Below, in pieces: positions 11,144 through 22,223 of a DNA stretch of 64,000 nucleotides. Made by a program: the position numbers and the translations under genes. This stretch comes from Platanthera guangdongensis (taxonomy: Eukaryota > Streptophyta > Magnoliopsida > Asparagales > Orchidaceae), in the NCBI GenBank assembly GCA_039583875.1, contig CM077147.1, forward strand, positions 154,589,846-154,653,845, read 5' to 3'. The notes under the pieces were generated by a model that made no database searches, was not told where the DNA came from, and saw nothing but the letters and a program-made list of their open reading frames with translations. The stretch's first letter is position 1. The number at the start of each line of letters is the position of its first letter.

Positions 11144-11467
11144 CGGGCAATAAAGGAGAAGGAAATGTCGACATAATGATGTACATAAATAATTGGGCTC
11201 CTCGTGTATGGCAGATTATGCATGTGTTATATGTACACTAAGCCGTTTTGGATGATAGTTCTATGATGGCGTTTATGGTATATAACAATAATACATGGAT
11301 GTGTGGGATCAACGTGTTTGTATGATAGCCATGAACACGACTAGCTTGTTGATGTTTTATGTCATGGAGACACTTGTGCCCAACCATATCAGGAGTCGTC
11401 GACGTCTGGTTGAGCAGGAAATCAGAGTGTCTTATTTGGAGACGCAAAAAAGCAGTGGTGGAGTCCT
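11144..11467 (+). other. Spacer between gag and protease, Tekay 1
   Basis: No domain readable. It should code for the gag-protease linker but is AT-rich and full of stops; probably decayed or replaced sequence. Confidence 0.5.
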
Positions 11468-11944
11468 TTGCGTCCCAGGCGCAATCCTAAGTGTTACGAG
11501 TGCGCGATAATCGTATTGCTTGCTTTTGTTTGCATCTTCTGTATGTTGCTTGTGTGTGTTACGTGCACCACAGGCTTTGCGATGATTCATAACACGCTAA
11601 CGCAAGCACTGTTTGATACATATGCTTCGTATTCTTTTCTGTCTAGCGAGTTTCTAGCGCGGCTTGGGATACCTAGTCGTGTGAAGACATATAGCGTCAG
11701 AGTGGTGTTGCCAAATGGCTATTGGATGCTTGCGGATCAAGCTTGCGATGTGGCGGTCCAACTAGGAAGTTGGGATTTCAGTTTGACTGCATCTGTATTG
11801 CCGATATCGGAATTCGACGTGATATTTGGTATGGATTGGCTTGCGGAGCAACATGCCTTGATTGATGTTGTTGTCTGCACTCCAAGTCTTGAAGGCTATT
11901 CGGAAGAGTGCAGAGTGCTACTTCGCCCTGATTCAGCCTGTTGA
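11468..11944 (+). pseudogene. Tekay 1 aspartic protease, active site lost
   Basis: The protease domain begins near 11576. Its active-site block reads FDTYASYSFLS where the family has FDTGAS; loss of the Gly should abolish activity. Later blocks VVLPNG, FDVIFGMDWLAEQHA are well kept. The open frame upstream of 11574 codes an odd Cys/Val-rich hydrophobic stretch that could be an unspliced intron (11513-11573). The matching element at 22224 retains DTGAS. The role in the family is Gag-Pol maturation. Confidence 0.85.
11513..11573 (+). other. Possible intron before protease, Tekay 1
   Basis: GTATTG...CACCACAG, 61 bp, T-rich. Its removal joins the upstream RVRD frame to the protease frame. The acceptor side (AG|GCTTTG) is the same as in the second Tekay-like copy (22223/22224). 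The donor choice is uncertain and the length is near the minimum for plants. Confidence 0.35.
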
Positions 11945-11975
11945 GCCAAATGCCAGTGTGCGTGATGTTCCGATT

Positions 11976-13030
11976 GTGTCGTAATTTGCAGATGTGTTTC
12001 CCAAGGATCTCCATGGGCTACCACCCCAGTGTGAGATTGACTTCACGATCGAGTTGGTGCCAAGTGCGAAACCTGTGGCCCGCTCGCCATATTGCGTCGC
12101 GCCTAAGGAAATGGCAGAGTTGGAGCACCCTTGTGTTTTTTTTGTGAAGAAGAAAGACGGTGGTTTGTAGTTATGTATTAATTACAGCGAATTAAATAAG
12201 CTGACCGAGATGAGCTGTTTGATCAGCTAGTGGGATCGTCCGTTTACTCGAAGTTGGACTTGAAATCTGGTTATTACCAATTGAGGATCCGGGAAGAAGA
12301 TATTCCCAAAACCACATTTGAAACAAGGTACGGGCACTACGAGTTCACGGTCATACCGTTTGGGCTGTGCAATGCGCCCTCAGTATTTATGGACTTGATG
12401 CACCGAATATTTCGCGAGTACCTGGATCTGTTTGTGATAGTGTTCATTGATGATATTTTGGTGTACTCAAGATTGGAAGCCGATCATGAGAATCATTTGC
12501 AGTTGGTGTTGAATATGTTGAGGCAGAATCAGCTCTCTGTCAAGTTCTCGAAGTGCAAGTTTTGGCTATCGTCTGTGGCTTTTCTGGGCCATGTGGTGAG
12601 TGGAGCGGGCATAGCTGTGGATCCAGCGAAGATAAGAGCCATAGAGGAGTGGCTAGTCTTGTCTTCAGTGGTCGAGGTCCGGAGTTTCCTTGGACTAGCA
12701 GGCTACTACCGAAGATTTGTTGAAAACTTCTCGCGGATTGCTTTGCGGCTAACCATGATGACGCGAAGAGAACAGAAGTTTGTTTATTCACCAGAGTGTG
12801 CGTGAGCTTTTGAGGAACTGAAGATTCGGTTGACAAAGGCGCTGGTGTTGTCATCTCCATGTGGTACCGAGGGATTTGTAATCTACAATGATGCTTCAGG
12901 GAGTGGATTAGGTTGCGTGCTTCTACAAAATGGAAAGGTGATTGCTTATGGCTCACGCCAGCTGAAAGTGCACAAGCGGAACTATCCTGTCCATGATCTT
13001 GAGTTGGCGGCGCTGATCTTTATGGTGTGA
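11976..13030 (+). pseudogene. Tekay 1 reverse transcriptase and RNase H start
   Basis: Starts with the linker ([24 protein letters not shown]) and then loses part of the fingers: the strand with the palm-entry residues is cut short, with stops near 12168 and 12226. From 12230 the frame is good: [30 protein letters not shown], catalytic FIDD (near 12450), [32 protein letters not shown] stop at 12803 and a frame break near 13028 separate the RNase H start ([22 protein letters not shown]). Decayed copy of a normal Tekay RT. Confidence 0.88.
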
Positions 13031-14727
13031 AGGTGGAGATCTATACAGATCACAAGAGCCTGAAGTACATATTGGAGCAGAAGGACTTGAATATGCGACA
13101 ACGAAGATGGTTGGAGTTCCTCGGGGACTACACCTTTGAGATTCACTATACTCCCGGGAAGGGGAATGTTGTCGCGGATGCCTTGAGTCGGCGGACTCCG
13201 GCAAGAGCAGCTTGGTTGCAGAAGCATGATGAACGTCTCATCCAGGAGCTGGAAGCGTTAAAGCTTTATTGTGTTGACAAGAATTCCATTGCCAATGCAT
13301 GTTTGAACTGGACGGAGGTGCAATGTGACCTTGCAGACCGAGTTCGACGGGCAACAGAGGTGGATGAAGATCTCCTACGCTATGCAACAGCTGGGCCAGA
13401 AGGAAAGTTCTCATGGACTGACGGTCTTTTGCGGAAAGAAGGCCGTTTGTGCGCCCCAAATGTGGGTAAATTGAGGGAAGAATTGATGTATGAAGCGCAT
13501 TATACAAAGTACTCAATCCACCCAGGAAGCACGAAAATGTTCAGGGATATAAAAAAGCTATTTTGGTGGCCAGGGCTAACGAAAGATGTTGCTCTTTATG
13601 TGGCCAAATGCCAAACCTATGCTATGGTGAAGGCGGAATGCCAGAAACCGGGCGGTTATTTAAAGTCATTGCCGATTCCAGAGTGGAAATTTGACAATCT
13701 TTCTATGGATTTTGTGCACGGGTTGCCGAGATCTCAGCGAGGGAATGATTCCATCCGTGTGATTGTTGATCGGCTGACAAAAGTGACACATTTCCTACCG
13801 AACAAGCGAGATGATTCGGTAGAAAGTTTGGCAAAGCTGTACGTGGAACAGATTGTACGGCTCCACGGTGTTCCTCGGAGCATCGTGAGTGATCAAGATG
13901 GGTGCTTTACATCAAAGGATTGGAGGCTAGTTCACCAGCTGTTGGGTATGAAGTTGACTTTCAGTACGACATTTCATCCCTAAACAGATGGCCAAACGAT
14001 AGATGACATGCTCCGAATGCGTGCCTTAGATTTTGGAAAGAGATGGCAAGATCATCTCTACATGGTGGAGTTTGCTTATAATAGCAGCTACCAGGCGAGC
14101 ATTGGGATGGCACCGTATGAAGCTCTATATGGAAGGAAGTGTCGTACTCCCTTGGCTTGGGTAGAAGTGGGTGAAACTATAGTGTATAATCATAAAAAAG
14201 TCAAAGAAGCAAACTCAACCATTCATGTTATTCGAGAGAGGCTACTCATAGCCCAAGATCGTCAAGCGAAGTACTACAACGCCAAGCACCGGAAAGTGGA
14301 GTTCGCGGTAGGCGATTGGGTCTACTTGAAGATCAAGCCCTTCAAAGGTGTATCCAGGATTCGACGTTTGAAAAGGTTGAATCCAAGATATTTGGGTCCA
14401 TTTGAAGTGGTTGAGCGAATCGGAGAAGCTGCATATCGGCTAGCTCTTTCGGCAGACTTGGGTGGACTACATGATGTGTTTCACATCTCGGTGCTTCGGA
14501 AGGCCATTAAAGATCCAGCTCAAGTGATCACGGATGATCGTGTGCCGGTGGAGTATGGGCTAACAATGAGAGTTAGACCCATTCAGATTGAGGAACGAGC
14601 CGAGAAACAGTTGCGAAACAAGACGGTCGGGATGGTTAAAGTCCGATGGGACAATTGCGGCTGTGAGGAGCTTACATGGGAGCGAGAGCAGACCATGCAA
14701 GCGGAGTTTCCCGAGCTATTTTTGTAG
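13027..14727 (+). pseudogene. Tekay 1 RNase H end, integrase, chromodomain-like tail
   Basis: The RNase H end ([18 protein letters not shown]) is followed by integrase. The zinc region is [10 protein letters not shown]...[11 protein letters not shown], where the last-but-one Cys motif reads CQTY instead of CQTC. First and second Asp lie in SMDFVHGLP and [10 protein letters not shown] stop at 13981 and a deletion remove the block with the catalytic Glu; the copy at 24840 still has TDGQTERVNR. After 14008 come the C-terminal domain (YLKIKPF, VFHISVLRK) and a chromodomain-like end (RNKTVGMVKVRWDN, LTWERE) that in the family targets heterochromatin. Cannot integrate. Confidence 0.9.
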
Positions 14728-14833
14728 CGATTGCATAGTGAAAAGTTTGTTGTAACATAAACGTTTCCTGTGATAACTTTTTTTGGTTGCTGGTTGCCTT
14801 CCTGTATACGAATTTCGAGGACGAAATTTCTTG

Positions 14834-14847
14834 TAGGAGGGGAGGGT
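14834..14847 (+). other. Polypurine tract, Tekay 1
   Basis: TAGGAGGGGAGGGT directly before the 3' LTR start at 14848, preceded by the conserved CGAGGACGAAATTTC block. Confidence 0.85.
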
Positions 14848-15602
14848 TGTAACAGCCCATTTTTCAGGCAAAGTTTTTGGGGTGACACGGCCTGGGACAC
14901 GGGCGTGTCCCAGGGCGTGTCCTGCATTCGACAAAGTGTTTGGGAGGAACAGTCGACGAGTGGTCGACAAAATTTGGTCGACGATCGTCGAGTGCTTAGG
15001 ACACGGCCTGTGACACGGGCGTGCAACAGGACGTGTCAGCGTGGTCGACGAACTCAGCCCGAAGAATTTGAGCTGGGGTGTGTCTAGTGTCGTGTCATGG
15101 GCACACAACCTGAGACACGGGCGTGTCACAGGCCGTGTGAGTCTCGGGTGATTTTGAGATTGTGCAGCCTGATGAACACGGCCACAGACACGGGCGTGTC
15201 TGAAGGCGTGTCGGGTGACACGGCCCGTGACACGGGCATGTCACTTGATTGGATAAGTCGGTTGAGCACCGCTTGAGGCACACGGCCTGGGACACGGGCG
15301 TGTCACAGGCCGTGTCAGGCAAAAATTGGGATTTTGTGGCAAAATCGTGGTCGTCCGTTCCTTCAGCTGGGATCCAATGGCTGAGCTGCCTCCCTACTTC
15401 CTTAAGGTCGTGGATGAGAAGGGAAATCTCATTTTGCTTTTGGTCTTCTCTTTCTACATTCCTAGTGAGAGAAATGGAGAGGAAGAAGGAGGAGGAGGAA
15501 AGGGGCTGGTCACCAGTGCTGCTACAGTTTTCCAACGAGAGATCCGAGGCCGGCGTTGCGGAGGAAAAGCTGTTGCGGATCTTCCTAGCCAGTTAAGAGT
15601 TC

Positions 15603-15755
15603 ATGGCACCGAAACAGTCTTCAAGGGTAACGACCTTTCTTCCTAGCCATGTGAAGGCTTCCTTTTTGGCATATGTATGTGATTCCCCCACCAAAAGGTG
15701 GCTGATTTTGGGAGTCTTTGGGTTGATTCATGGAATCCCCTTTGTTGGCATATAG
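15603..15755 (+). other. Conserved short uORF, 3' LTR copy
   Basis: Same 50-residue frame as at 8612; begins MAPKQSSRVT. See that entry. Confidence 0.45.
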
Positions 15756-15881
15756 ATCCGGAAATGGAGTACGGAATAGGCATGCTGTGTGAAGCCCATC
15801 TGGAAAGGTTGGTCTGGATTGGTGATATTGCATATACGAACCGGAGAAGACTCCGTGATAAACGTGTAGTTTAGGAGTCGA

Positions 15882-16187
15882 CGGGTTAGACCTGTGAAAG
15901 GAAGTAGCAGGAAGTACTGGAGTGGTAGTCCAGGAAAATACCCGTATAATGCTTGTGCTGCTTGTGCTATTGGGTTCGACCTGTGAAAGGAAGTAGCAGG
16001 AAGTACTGGATTGGAATTCCAGGAAATACCCTTTGTAATGCTTAATGTTCATGGGGAGTCCACCTGTGAAGAGAGTAATTGGAAGTACTGGCGTGGTAGC
16101 CAGGAAAGATCCCTGACATTTGTGATATTTGCGGTGTCCACCTGCGAAGAGAGTAGCAGGAAGTACTGGTGTGCCCAGGAAAGACCC
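15882..16187 (+). repeat. Tandem double-hairpin units, Tekay 1 3' LTR
   Basis: Four units. Second stems include CTGGA/TCCAG and CTGGC (16088-16092) with GCCAG (16099-16103). The last pair is CTAGC/GCTAG in the 5' LTR, a compensatory change. Confidence 0.8.
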
Positions 16188-17210
16188 GCTAAAGTTGTGA
16201 GAGAATGGGTGTAAGAGTTATTCCCAGGCTTAAATGCCAGAATAGGATCGGTGAGACCTACCCGCGTCTTTATTTAGCCGCGAGTACGCCGTACTCGGTG
16301 ATGGCAAGGCAATTTGAGCAACGGGGGGTGGAGGATCCGACCTGCTCTATGTCCGTCTGACGTGAGACCAGAAAGTGCGGTCTGTTGGAGCGCATAGCAA
16401 GAGTCTTAGGCCTACGCATCGTGATACAATGGGGGGCTATGGGCCAATCCCGGTTCACTAAGACTATAAAACTCCGGCTGCACGCCATGGAGTAAATGCT
16501 CAAGTGAGTTGTCGTTGGGCTGTGACCCTGATACGGTGGTGGGCAACTGATTTGCAAGTGCACCAAGAATGTGCCCTGAGTGCATGAACCATTGGGCCGG
16601 GTGGCTGACGGTTGTGATGGCATGTGTGCGTGAAAGCACATTATCTGATATATACATACATGCTTGTGATATGATATGCCTGCAGGAAAGGTTACCGCTG
16701 CCCCTAAAAAGGGGTAGGGTCGTTATAATTTGGTCAGCTGAATGCTGACCGTTGCCTTTGTTTGCCACCGTTGGGTGGATTGTCCCTATACAGGTGCTGG
16801 AGATCCAAGCGGGATGAAAAAGGGTTGATGTCCCTGCTGCTTTAGCTGCTGCTGCTGCTGTTAGCCCTCGAAGGCTCCTTTGGATAAATGTTATGTTTTC
16901 TTTTGATGTGGCCGGCCTGCGTGCCAATGTTTGGGCCACTGTTTGAAAGCTCTGTACGGCTATAAGGCTAACTCTTTATGTGTATTGTAAGACATTCCTA
17001 TGATGTATAAAATGTGGAGTTTTATATATTGGACATTCAAGTGAGGAGTTCAAATGTAGTGTTATAGGCTTCCGCTAGAATGCAATGTGTTAGGTGCTCT
17101 GCGCTACTATGGTATCACTCCGTAGTTTCATCGTCTATTTTGTGGTATATGCTGTGGGGCCCCGGCCGGACCTTCTAGTATATATTATATGAACGGATGG
17201 GGTTGTTACA

Positions 17211-17215
17211 ACATT
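17211..17215. repeat. Target-site duplication ACATT, right copy
   Basis: Pairs with 7842-7846. Confidence 0.95.
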
Positions 17216-18814
17216 ACTCCCTACAACAGCCCTGACAGGAAGACTAACCTTTGCCCTTGGCATATATGGGTTATGCTAACAGTCTATGCAAAGTGTCCCA
17301 CCTTGCCACAGCATTAGCACTCATGAATATTATTTCTCCTCTTCTGAATAGCCCTAGATGTGTGTGATCCATCAGTGTTTCTTTTTAGAGGGGAGTGTAG
17401 CAGCCATCTTCCTATTTCTTTCAACTAGAATTTGGCTGAAGGTTTGCCTGCCATCAGGTTCACCATGTTTATTCTGACTGCCAGTAATAGATGTCTGCTT
17501 TCCAGCTGACAAGGTGTTGATGGCATTAGAAATATCTAGGTGAGGCTTACTTATAGTCTTTCTCACAGTCTTGTTCTTTGATGAAAGACCTTGGGTGGAG
17601 GACACTGTCTTACTCTTAAGAGTGGGTGTTGGAGAACCAAACATAAATGGTCCATGGTGGCCCATTTGGATTTCTTCATGTGGGGGGCTTCAGTGCACTC
17701 AACCTCATGTCCTTTATTCTTCCATTATAAGGAGCATTCTTGCTCTTACAAGAAGAATTTCATTCTTCCAGTGACCATACATGTTGTCATGGTCATACCT
17801 GTTAGAAGGGAAAACTATCTTCTAAAAGATGGTTTGAGGCACAACTGGAGCCTTGTCTTTCCCTTTGGAATGGGTAGCTCTAGCATTCCACTGTAACCCC
17901 ACTACACTCTTATTATTTTGAGAGGAGAATGAGTTAATCAGTGGTAAGGCTTGGAAAACTCAGCCACTAGCATCTTCTTTTGAGGAGCTTCACTTCAAAA
18001 TCCCTAATGATCTTACACTTTGGGCTTATAGTGCTTATTTGGATTATAGTCATATACCTCAGCTAACTTATTTCTCTACTCATCTGAGCTAGTAGTGAAG
18101 CTGACTCAGATTATAGTGATTTATTCTGCTATAATAAGATAATCTCTTCAGCCTTCCTTTTGATAAGCTTTTTGCTTTTCTTCAGAGCCTCTAGGATAAC
18201 ACCATATTTTTCAATCAATTGATTGACTTCCTCATCAGATTCTGATCCATCGTCCTCACTGGATGTAGTGGATGCCTCAAAATCTATGCCAGTAACATAA
18301 ATAGAAGGACAGTTAGAAAGAGTGTGTACCTCCTCAGGATTATATTTATCCTAAGTTTCTTCAATCATGGACACAAGGTTGATCTCTTCATCATCTTTAA
18401 AGTCACTGTCAATAGAGGACAGTTGTGCCCTTATGCCCATTATGGCAGTAGGAAGATCATCCTCCTCTTCTATAAAGATAATACCAATATAAGATTCTTC
18501 TTTTATTTCTGAAGACTCAAAATCACTCTCTGACAAGCAAGACTTCTTCTCGGCCAAGAAGCTCTTGTCTACCTTCTTGTCCTTATGATACTTTTTGTCA
18601 TCAGACTTTTTGTTTTCTATTCTCTTAACAGGAAAATCAGAAATGACATATCCTAACATGTTGCAACAATAGCAAACCACATTAGTCTTTAAGTATTTAT
18701 TTTATTTAGAACCATGCCTGTCCCCATATGGGTCTTTTCTGGACATCTCTAGGTTGTCTTGTGTCTTTCTGGAGCTAGAGCTAGATAAGCCCTTGTACTT
18801 CTACTACCTCCTCT
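17211..18814 (-). pseudogene. Copia A: gag fragment, right part
   Basis: Minus strand, the continuation of 7583-7846 after the Tekay 1 insertion. The frame at 18351-18680 has a zinc-knuckle remnant (CYCCNMLGYVISDF, with the zinc His replaced by Tyr), then the basic SDDKKYHKDKKVD block and an acidic tail, as in copia B (28343-28621). The frame at 17372-17665 matches the spacer before protease in B (27410-27610). Several frameshifts. The gag N-terminus and most of the 5' LTR are missing because the Tekay-like element at 18815 cuts it. Confidence 0.78.
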
Positions 18815-18879
18815 GTAACACCCCGAAAATCGTAATTTAACCGGTTGCGTCCAAAGGAATTTGTGGTGCCTTAATAGGG

Positions 18880-19210
18880 GTACACGGCCTGGGACACGGG
18901 CGTGTCCAAGGCCGTGTCTTTCTCTTTGTTGGCCGCCTGTGTCCAAAAAAGGACACAAAAGGAAACACGGCAGTGACATGGATGTGTCAAGCGTGACACG
19001 GGCGTGTGCATACACGTGTCACCACCCGTGTTCCCAAGAGACGTGACGGTTGGCGTGGCTGTTATATATGATACGCCCCTAGGTCACGAGCGTGTCAGGA
19101 AAAGACAATGGCATGTCAGGTTAAGACACGAGCGTGTCTTGACCCGTGTCCTTTTCTATGCTCGACGATCATGCCTGGATCGGGGCACACGACCGTGTGC
19201 AAGGCCGTGT
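18880..19210 (+). repeat. Palindromic word array, Tekay 2 LTR
   Basis: GACACGGGCGTGTC words, e.g. GCCTGGGACACG and CGTGTCCAAGGC around GG near 18886-18911. Shared with Tekay 1 although flanking LTR sequence is diverged. Confidence 0.85.
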
Positions 19211-19496
19211 TCGGCCCAGGATTGAGGAATTTTGGGCGGATCTGAGCCGTTCAGTTTCTTTAAATAAGATCTGAAGGCCAGGTGTGTTCCTGCTTTGTTA
19301 AGGCCGGGAATTGAGGATTAATTCCTCATTTTCTCTTAAGCTTTCTCTTTCTAAGGAGTTAGAGAGAGGAGAGAGCAAGGAGGAAGGAAGAGGAGGATTC
19401 TGACCGCCGGCGGAGCATCGGAGCACCGAATCAAGAACCGAGACCGGATTCCTGAAGGAAATTCCCTTATGAAGCTTTCCATCCGGATAGATTCCC

Positions 19497-19547
19497 ATGG
19501 CGCAAAAGAGAACTACAAGGGTAACGATTCTCTACTTGAGCATGTGA
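19497..19547 (+). other. Short uORF, Tekay 2 leader
   Basis: 16-residue frame starting MAQKRTTRVT; the cognate of 8612. It overlaps the same AAGGGTAACG donor-like site. Confidence 0.4.
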
Positions 19548-20780
19548 AGCTCTATTTATTTTGCATAAGGAAACCCGCTCCCACGAGTGTGCAGTGAGTG
19601 TGCGGTGTTCCTTGGGGTTGACGTGAATAATCCCCCTTGTGTTGCATATAGACTCCAGAACCGAAGTACGGACATAGGCATTGTGTGTGAAGCCTACCCG
19701 GACATGTTGGTCTGGATCAGTGACGTTGCATATTATATAGTTTGCCGGAGAAGACTCCGTGCTTTGTGTTTTCGGGTTTCTACACCGTAGATTGCAGCCG
19801 GGATCCTTGGGGATTAACTCCAAGGCGCACCCGAAAAACTGAGCGGAAACGTTGTTCTGCTAACTTGGCGGCCGGGGAGCCAGCCTTGAACATAACTGGG
19901 TTATGTGATGTTTGGAAATGTTTTGGGATCCGAGATAAGCTTGGCCCGTGCGTACGTCTTAAAGTGACTATACGGAGTGAGCAACAGACAAGTGGAATCG
20001 GACCTGGGCTATGTGGTTCGGTGCTAGAGACCCAAAAGTGGGACTGGCCGTTGCTATAGTCGGGAGTCTTAGACTGTGGTCAGAAATACTAAAATGCTCA
20101 CGATGTTTCCATCCTGGGGATGGTGGTGAAGCCACGAAATTGACCGGATTCACCGATAATGTGCCCTGAGTACACAGGGTGTTTGGCCGCGCGAGCCTAC
20201 ACCTGTGGCGAAGTATGTTTGTACTTTATTGTTTAGCTGGGCTAATGAAATGCAGGGAAGGAGCACCGCCATCTCGAGTAAGGGGCGGGGTCGTTATAAT
20301 TTGGTCGGCTTTGGCTGACCGTTACTTTGTTTGCCACCTTGCGGTGGAATGTTGCTTGCAGGTGCTGCAGAGCCAAGTACCAAATAGCGGGTTGAAGCCC
20401 ATGTTGCTGAGCTGGCCCTCGAAGGCCAAAGCGAATTGTTGTTTTTATTTTTGTCATGTGTGGCTGGCCTGCGAGCCAATGTATGTAAATCATTAATTTG
20501 TTCAGTAAACTCTTGTAAGGCCATAAGGTTAAGTACTTTCACTGTATTTGTTATTTCATTCCTATGGAAGTATGTGGACATTCATGATAGTTGTTATTTA
20601 ATTACGGGTTCTTTCCAACTGTTTAAAAGCTTCTGCTAGAATGATCTGTGTTAGGGCGAGTAGTTATAGTTGGATTTTTGATATTCTTATATAACCCTTC
20701 CGACTGTCCATGATATATGGCGTCGGGTTCCAGCTGGACCTTCTATTATATGTCATTCGATAGATGGGGGCGTTACAATT

Positions 20781-20792
20781 TGGTATCAGAGC
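20781..20792 (+). other. Primer binding site (tRNA-iMet), Tekay 2
   Basis: TGGTATCAGAGC, a perfect 12-base match to the classical initiator-tRNA-Met primer site, three bases after the LTR. Confidence 0.93.
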
Positions 20793-20815
20793 TCAGGTGT
20801 CAGTCTTCTTTATTT

Positions 20816-20863
20816 GAATTCGTGGGCGAATTCTTTTAAGGGGTGGTGAGCACATGTATGTGC
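20816..20863 (+). promoter_or_regulatory. Leader hairpin pair, Tekay 2
   Basis: GAATTCG (20816-20822) with CGAATTC (20827-20833), loop TGGG; then GCACAT (20850-20855) with ATGTGC (20858-20863). See 10289. Confidence 0.6.
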
Positions 20864-21001
20864 GTCATCGTTATAACATAAAAGAACCCATGAATGTCCA
20901 CTTAGGAATGAAAAATACACTTGTTTTGAGGAACCTGAGTGTTCCAATGATTGCTTTTAGCAATCAGTTTGTCGCCTAATCAAGGGTGTATGCTATTATA
21001 G

Positions 21002-22145
21002 GCAGCTAGGAGTGGTGCTGGGGAATCAGAACATCTGCGATTGGCGGAAAGTAGTGCACTGAATGACGTGCCTAGAAAACCTCCTTCAGCAGAAACCATC
21101 AGATTGGTGGCTGAAGCAGTCTTTGCTATGATAAATGCCCAACCTGTAGGGCAAATGCACCACGCACCACCTATTAATGAGCAAGAACTGATTAGGGTGG
21201 CAGAGCCGGGAGTGGTAGAACACGTGGCAGTTGATCAAGTAGCACCAAGGAGGGCTATGGAGAAGCAGATCAAGCATGTAATAAGCTTTAATTCTCCGAT
21301 GTTCGACGGGATTAGAACGCCAACTCAAGCTGAGGATTGGCTCTGTACAATAAAGAGAGTTTTGATGGCCACATTAACTGAGGAGTGGCAGAAGACCACC
21401 ATAGAGACCTTCCTATTGGCTGGTGAGGCGAGGCTGTGGTGGGACGAGTTGGAGGTTCACCTCTTAGTGGGAAGGCAACTTGCAGATGTGCCTATGGTGG
21501 AATTCTCAAGGTTATTCTTGGCCAGATATCTATCCTCTGCACAGAAGCTTGAGATGGAGAATCAGTACCTTGGTTTGACTGAGGGAGATAGAAGCGTGGA
21601 TGCGTATCTCCATGATTTTACATGGTTGGGTCGTTATGCTGGTGCTATGTTTAATGAGGAGGAGTGGAAGACCAACCGATTCTATGAGGGTCTACGTGGA
21701 GACCTACAGCTACTCCTTGCTGGGCCTAAGGCGCAGGGCTTCCTAGCCTTGGTCAATTCAGCTCGGTCATTGGAAAAGGTCGTGAAGAAAGTGCAAGAGA
21801 AGAAGGAACCAGGAGAAAAGAAGTGAGAGTTCAAAGTGCTGAATACAAAGTCAGGTTTCTGCAGATGGAACAAGAAGCCGAAGACTTCGAGCTTAGTCCC
21901 TTCGTCTAGTGCGGCGGGGGCAACCACAAGTCGAGTCCCAGGAGCTTGCTAAAACTGTGGAAAGATGGGGCATTTTTCTCGTGAATGTTGGAGCGGACGT
22001 GCAAAGTCTGAGAGGAAGCATGGGGCAACATATGAAGAAAAAGGGAAGGCAGTGGAGTCAACCGCATCCCACCATGCTCCAGCCCAGCTTAGAGTATATA
22101 ATCTTGGTCTACAAGAGGCCATAAAACAAGCTGACGTGGTGACAG
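21002..22145 (+). pseudogene. Tekay 2 gag
   Basis: The frame opens after TAG at 20999-21001, where the start ATG would be expected by comparison, so no good start remains. It runs on in one frame to 22145. Visible: capsid (FDGIRTPTQAEDWL, FLLAGEARLWWDE, EFSRLFLARYLSSAQK, FYEGLRGDLQLLLAGPK), a basic linker, and one zinc knuckle ending CGKMGHFSREC. Two in-frame stops, at 21824-21826 (TGA) and in the first zinc-knuckle codons near 21955 (TAA). Gag forms the particle. Apart from those stops and the lost start it is nearly full length. Confidence 0.88.
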
Positions 22146-22223
22146 GTATAAGTTAAGTTATAGGAGTTTAACTTTATGTAGTTGTTGCCTTTTTATATGT
22201 TAGCTTATAAATGTTGGTGCTAG
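22146..22223 (+). other. Intron-like insert between gag and protease, Tekay 2
   Basis: 78 bp, GTATAAG...GGTGCTAG, strongly T/A-rich against its neighbours and with several stops. Joining its flanks keeps the gag frame and runs directly into the protease (DVVTG then FVLIF and DTGAS), exactly where the family has continuous protein. Splice signals are visible, splicing is inferred. Confidence 0.5.

Larger units (their letters stand above)
7847..17210 (+). mobile_element. Complete Tekay/Del-type chromovirus (Tekay 1)
   Basis: 9,364 bp with two LTRs of about 2.4 kb (TGTAACARCCC...GGGTTGTTACA), a degenerate primer site, gag, protease, RT, RNase H, integrase with chromodomain-like tail, and polypurine tract. 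It is inserted in copia A. Lineage is inferred from the order PR-RT-RH-INT, the chromodomain-like end and the very long LTRs. Both LTRs have diverged (about thirty differences in their first 330 bases by eye, many at CpG), so the insertion is old. No ORF is intact. Confidence 0.93.
14848..17210 (+). mobile_element. 3' LTR of Tekay 1
   Basis: 2,363 bp, collinear with 7847-10251: palindromic array 14880-15330, uORF 15603-15755, double-hairpin units 15882-16187. The two G runs are only six bases here. Ends at GGGTTGTTACA, followed by target-site copy ACATT. Confidence 0.93.
18815..20777 (+). mobile_element. 5' LTR of Tekay 2
   Basis: 1,963 bp from TGTAACACCCC to GGGGCGTTACA. Holds a palindromic array 18880-19210, TTTAAATAAG near 19258 as a weak TATA candidate, a short uORF at 19497, and the CGGAG-AAGA-CTCCG hairpin at 19746-19759 shared with the other Tekay LTRs. 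Confidence 0.9.

Noticed and set aside
20781..20792. tRNA-Met gene
   Set aside because: Only the 12-base primer complement is present, with no tRNA body; same at 40105-40116.
21041..21043. Start of the Tekay 2 gag frame at 21041
   Set aside because: The codon there is TTG; comparison with Tekay 1 puts the original start near 20999, now a TAG.
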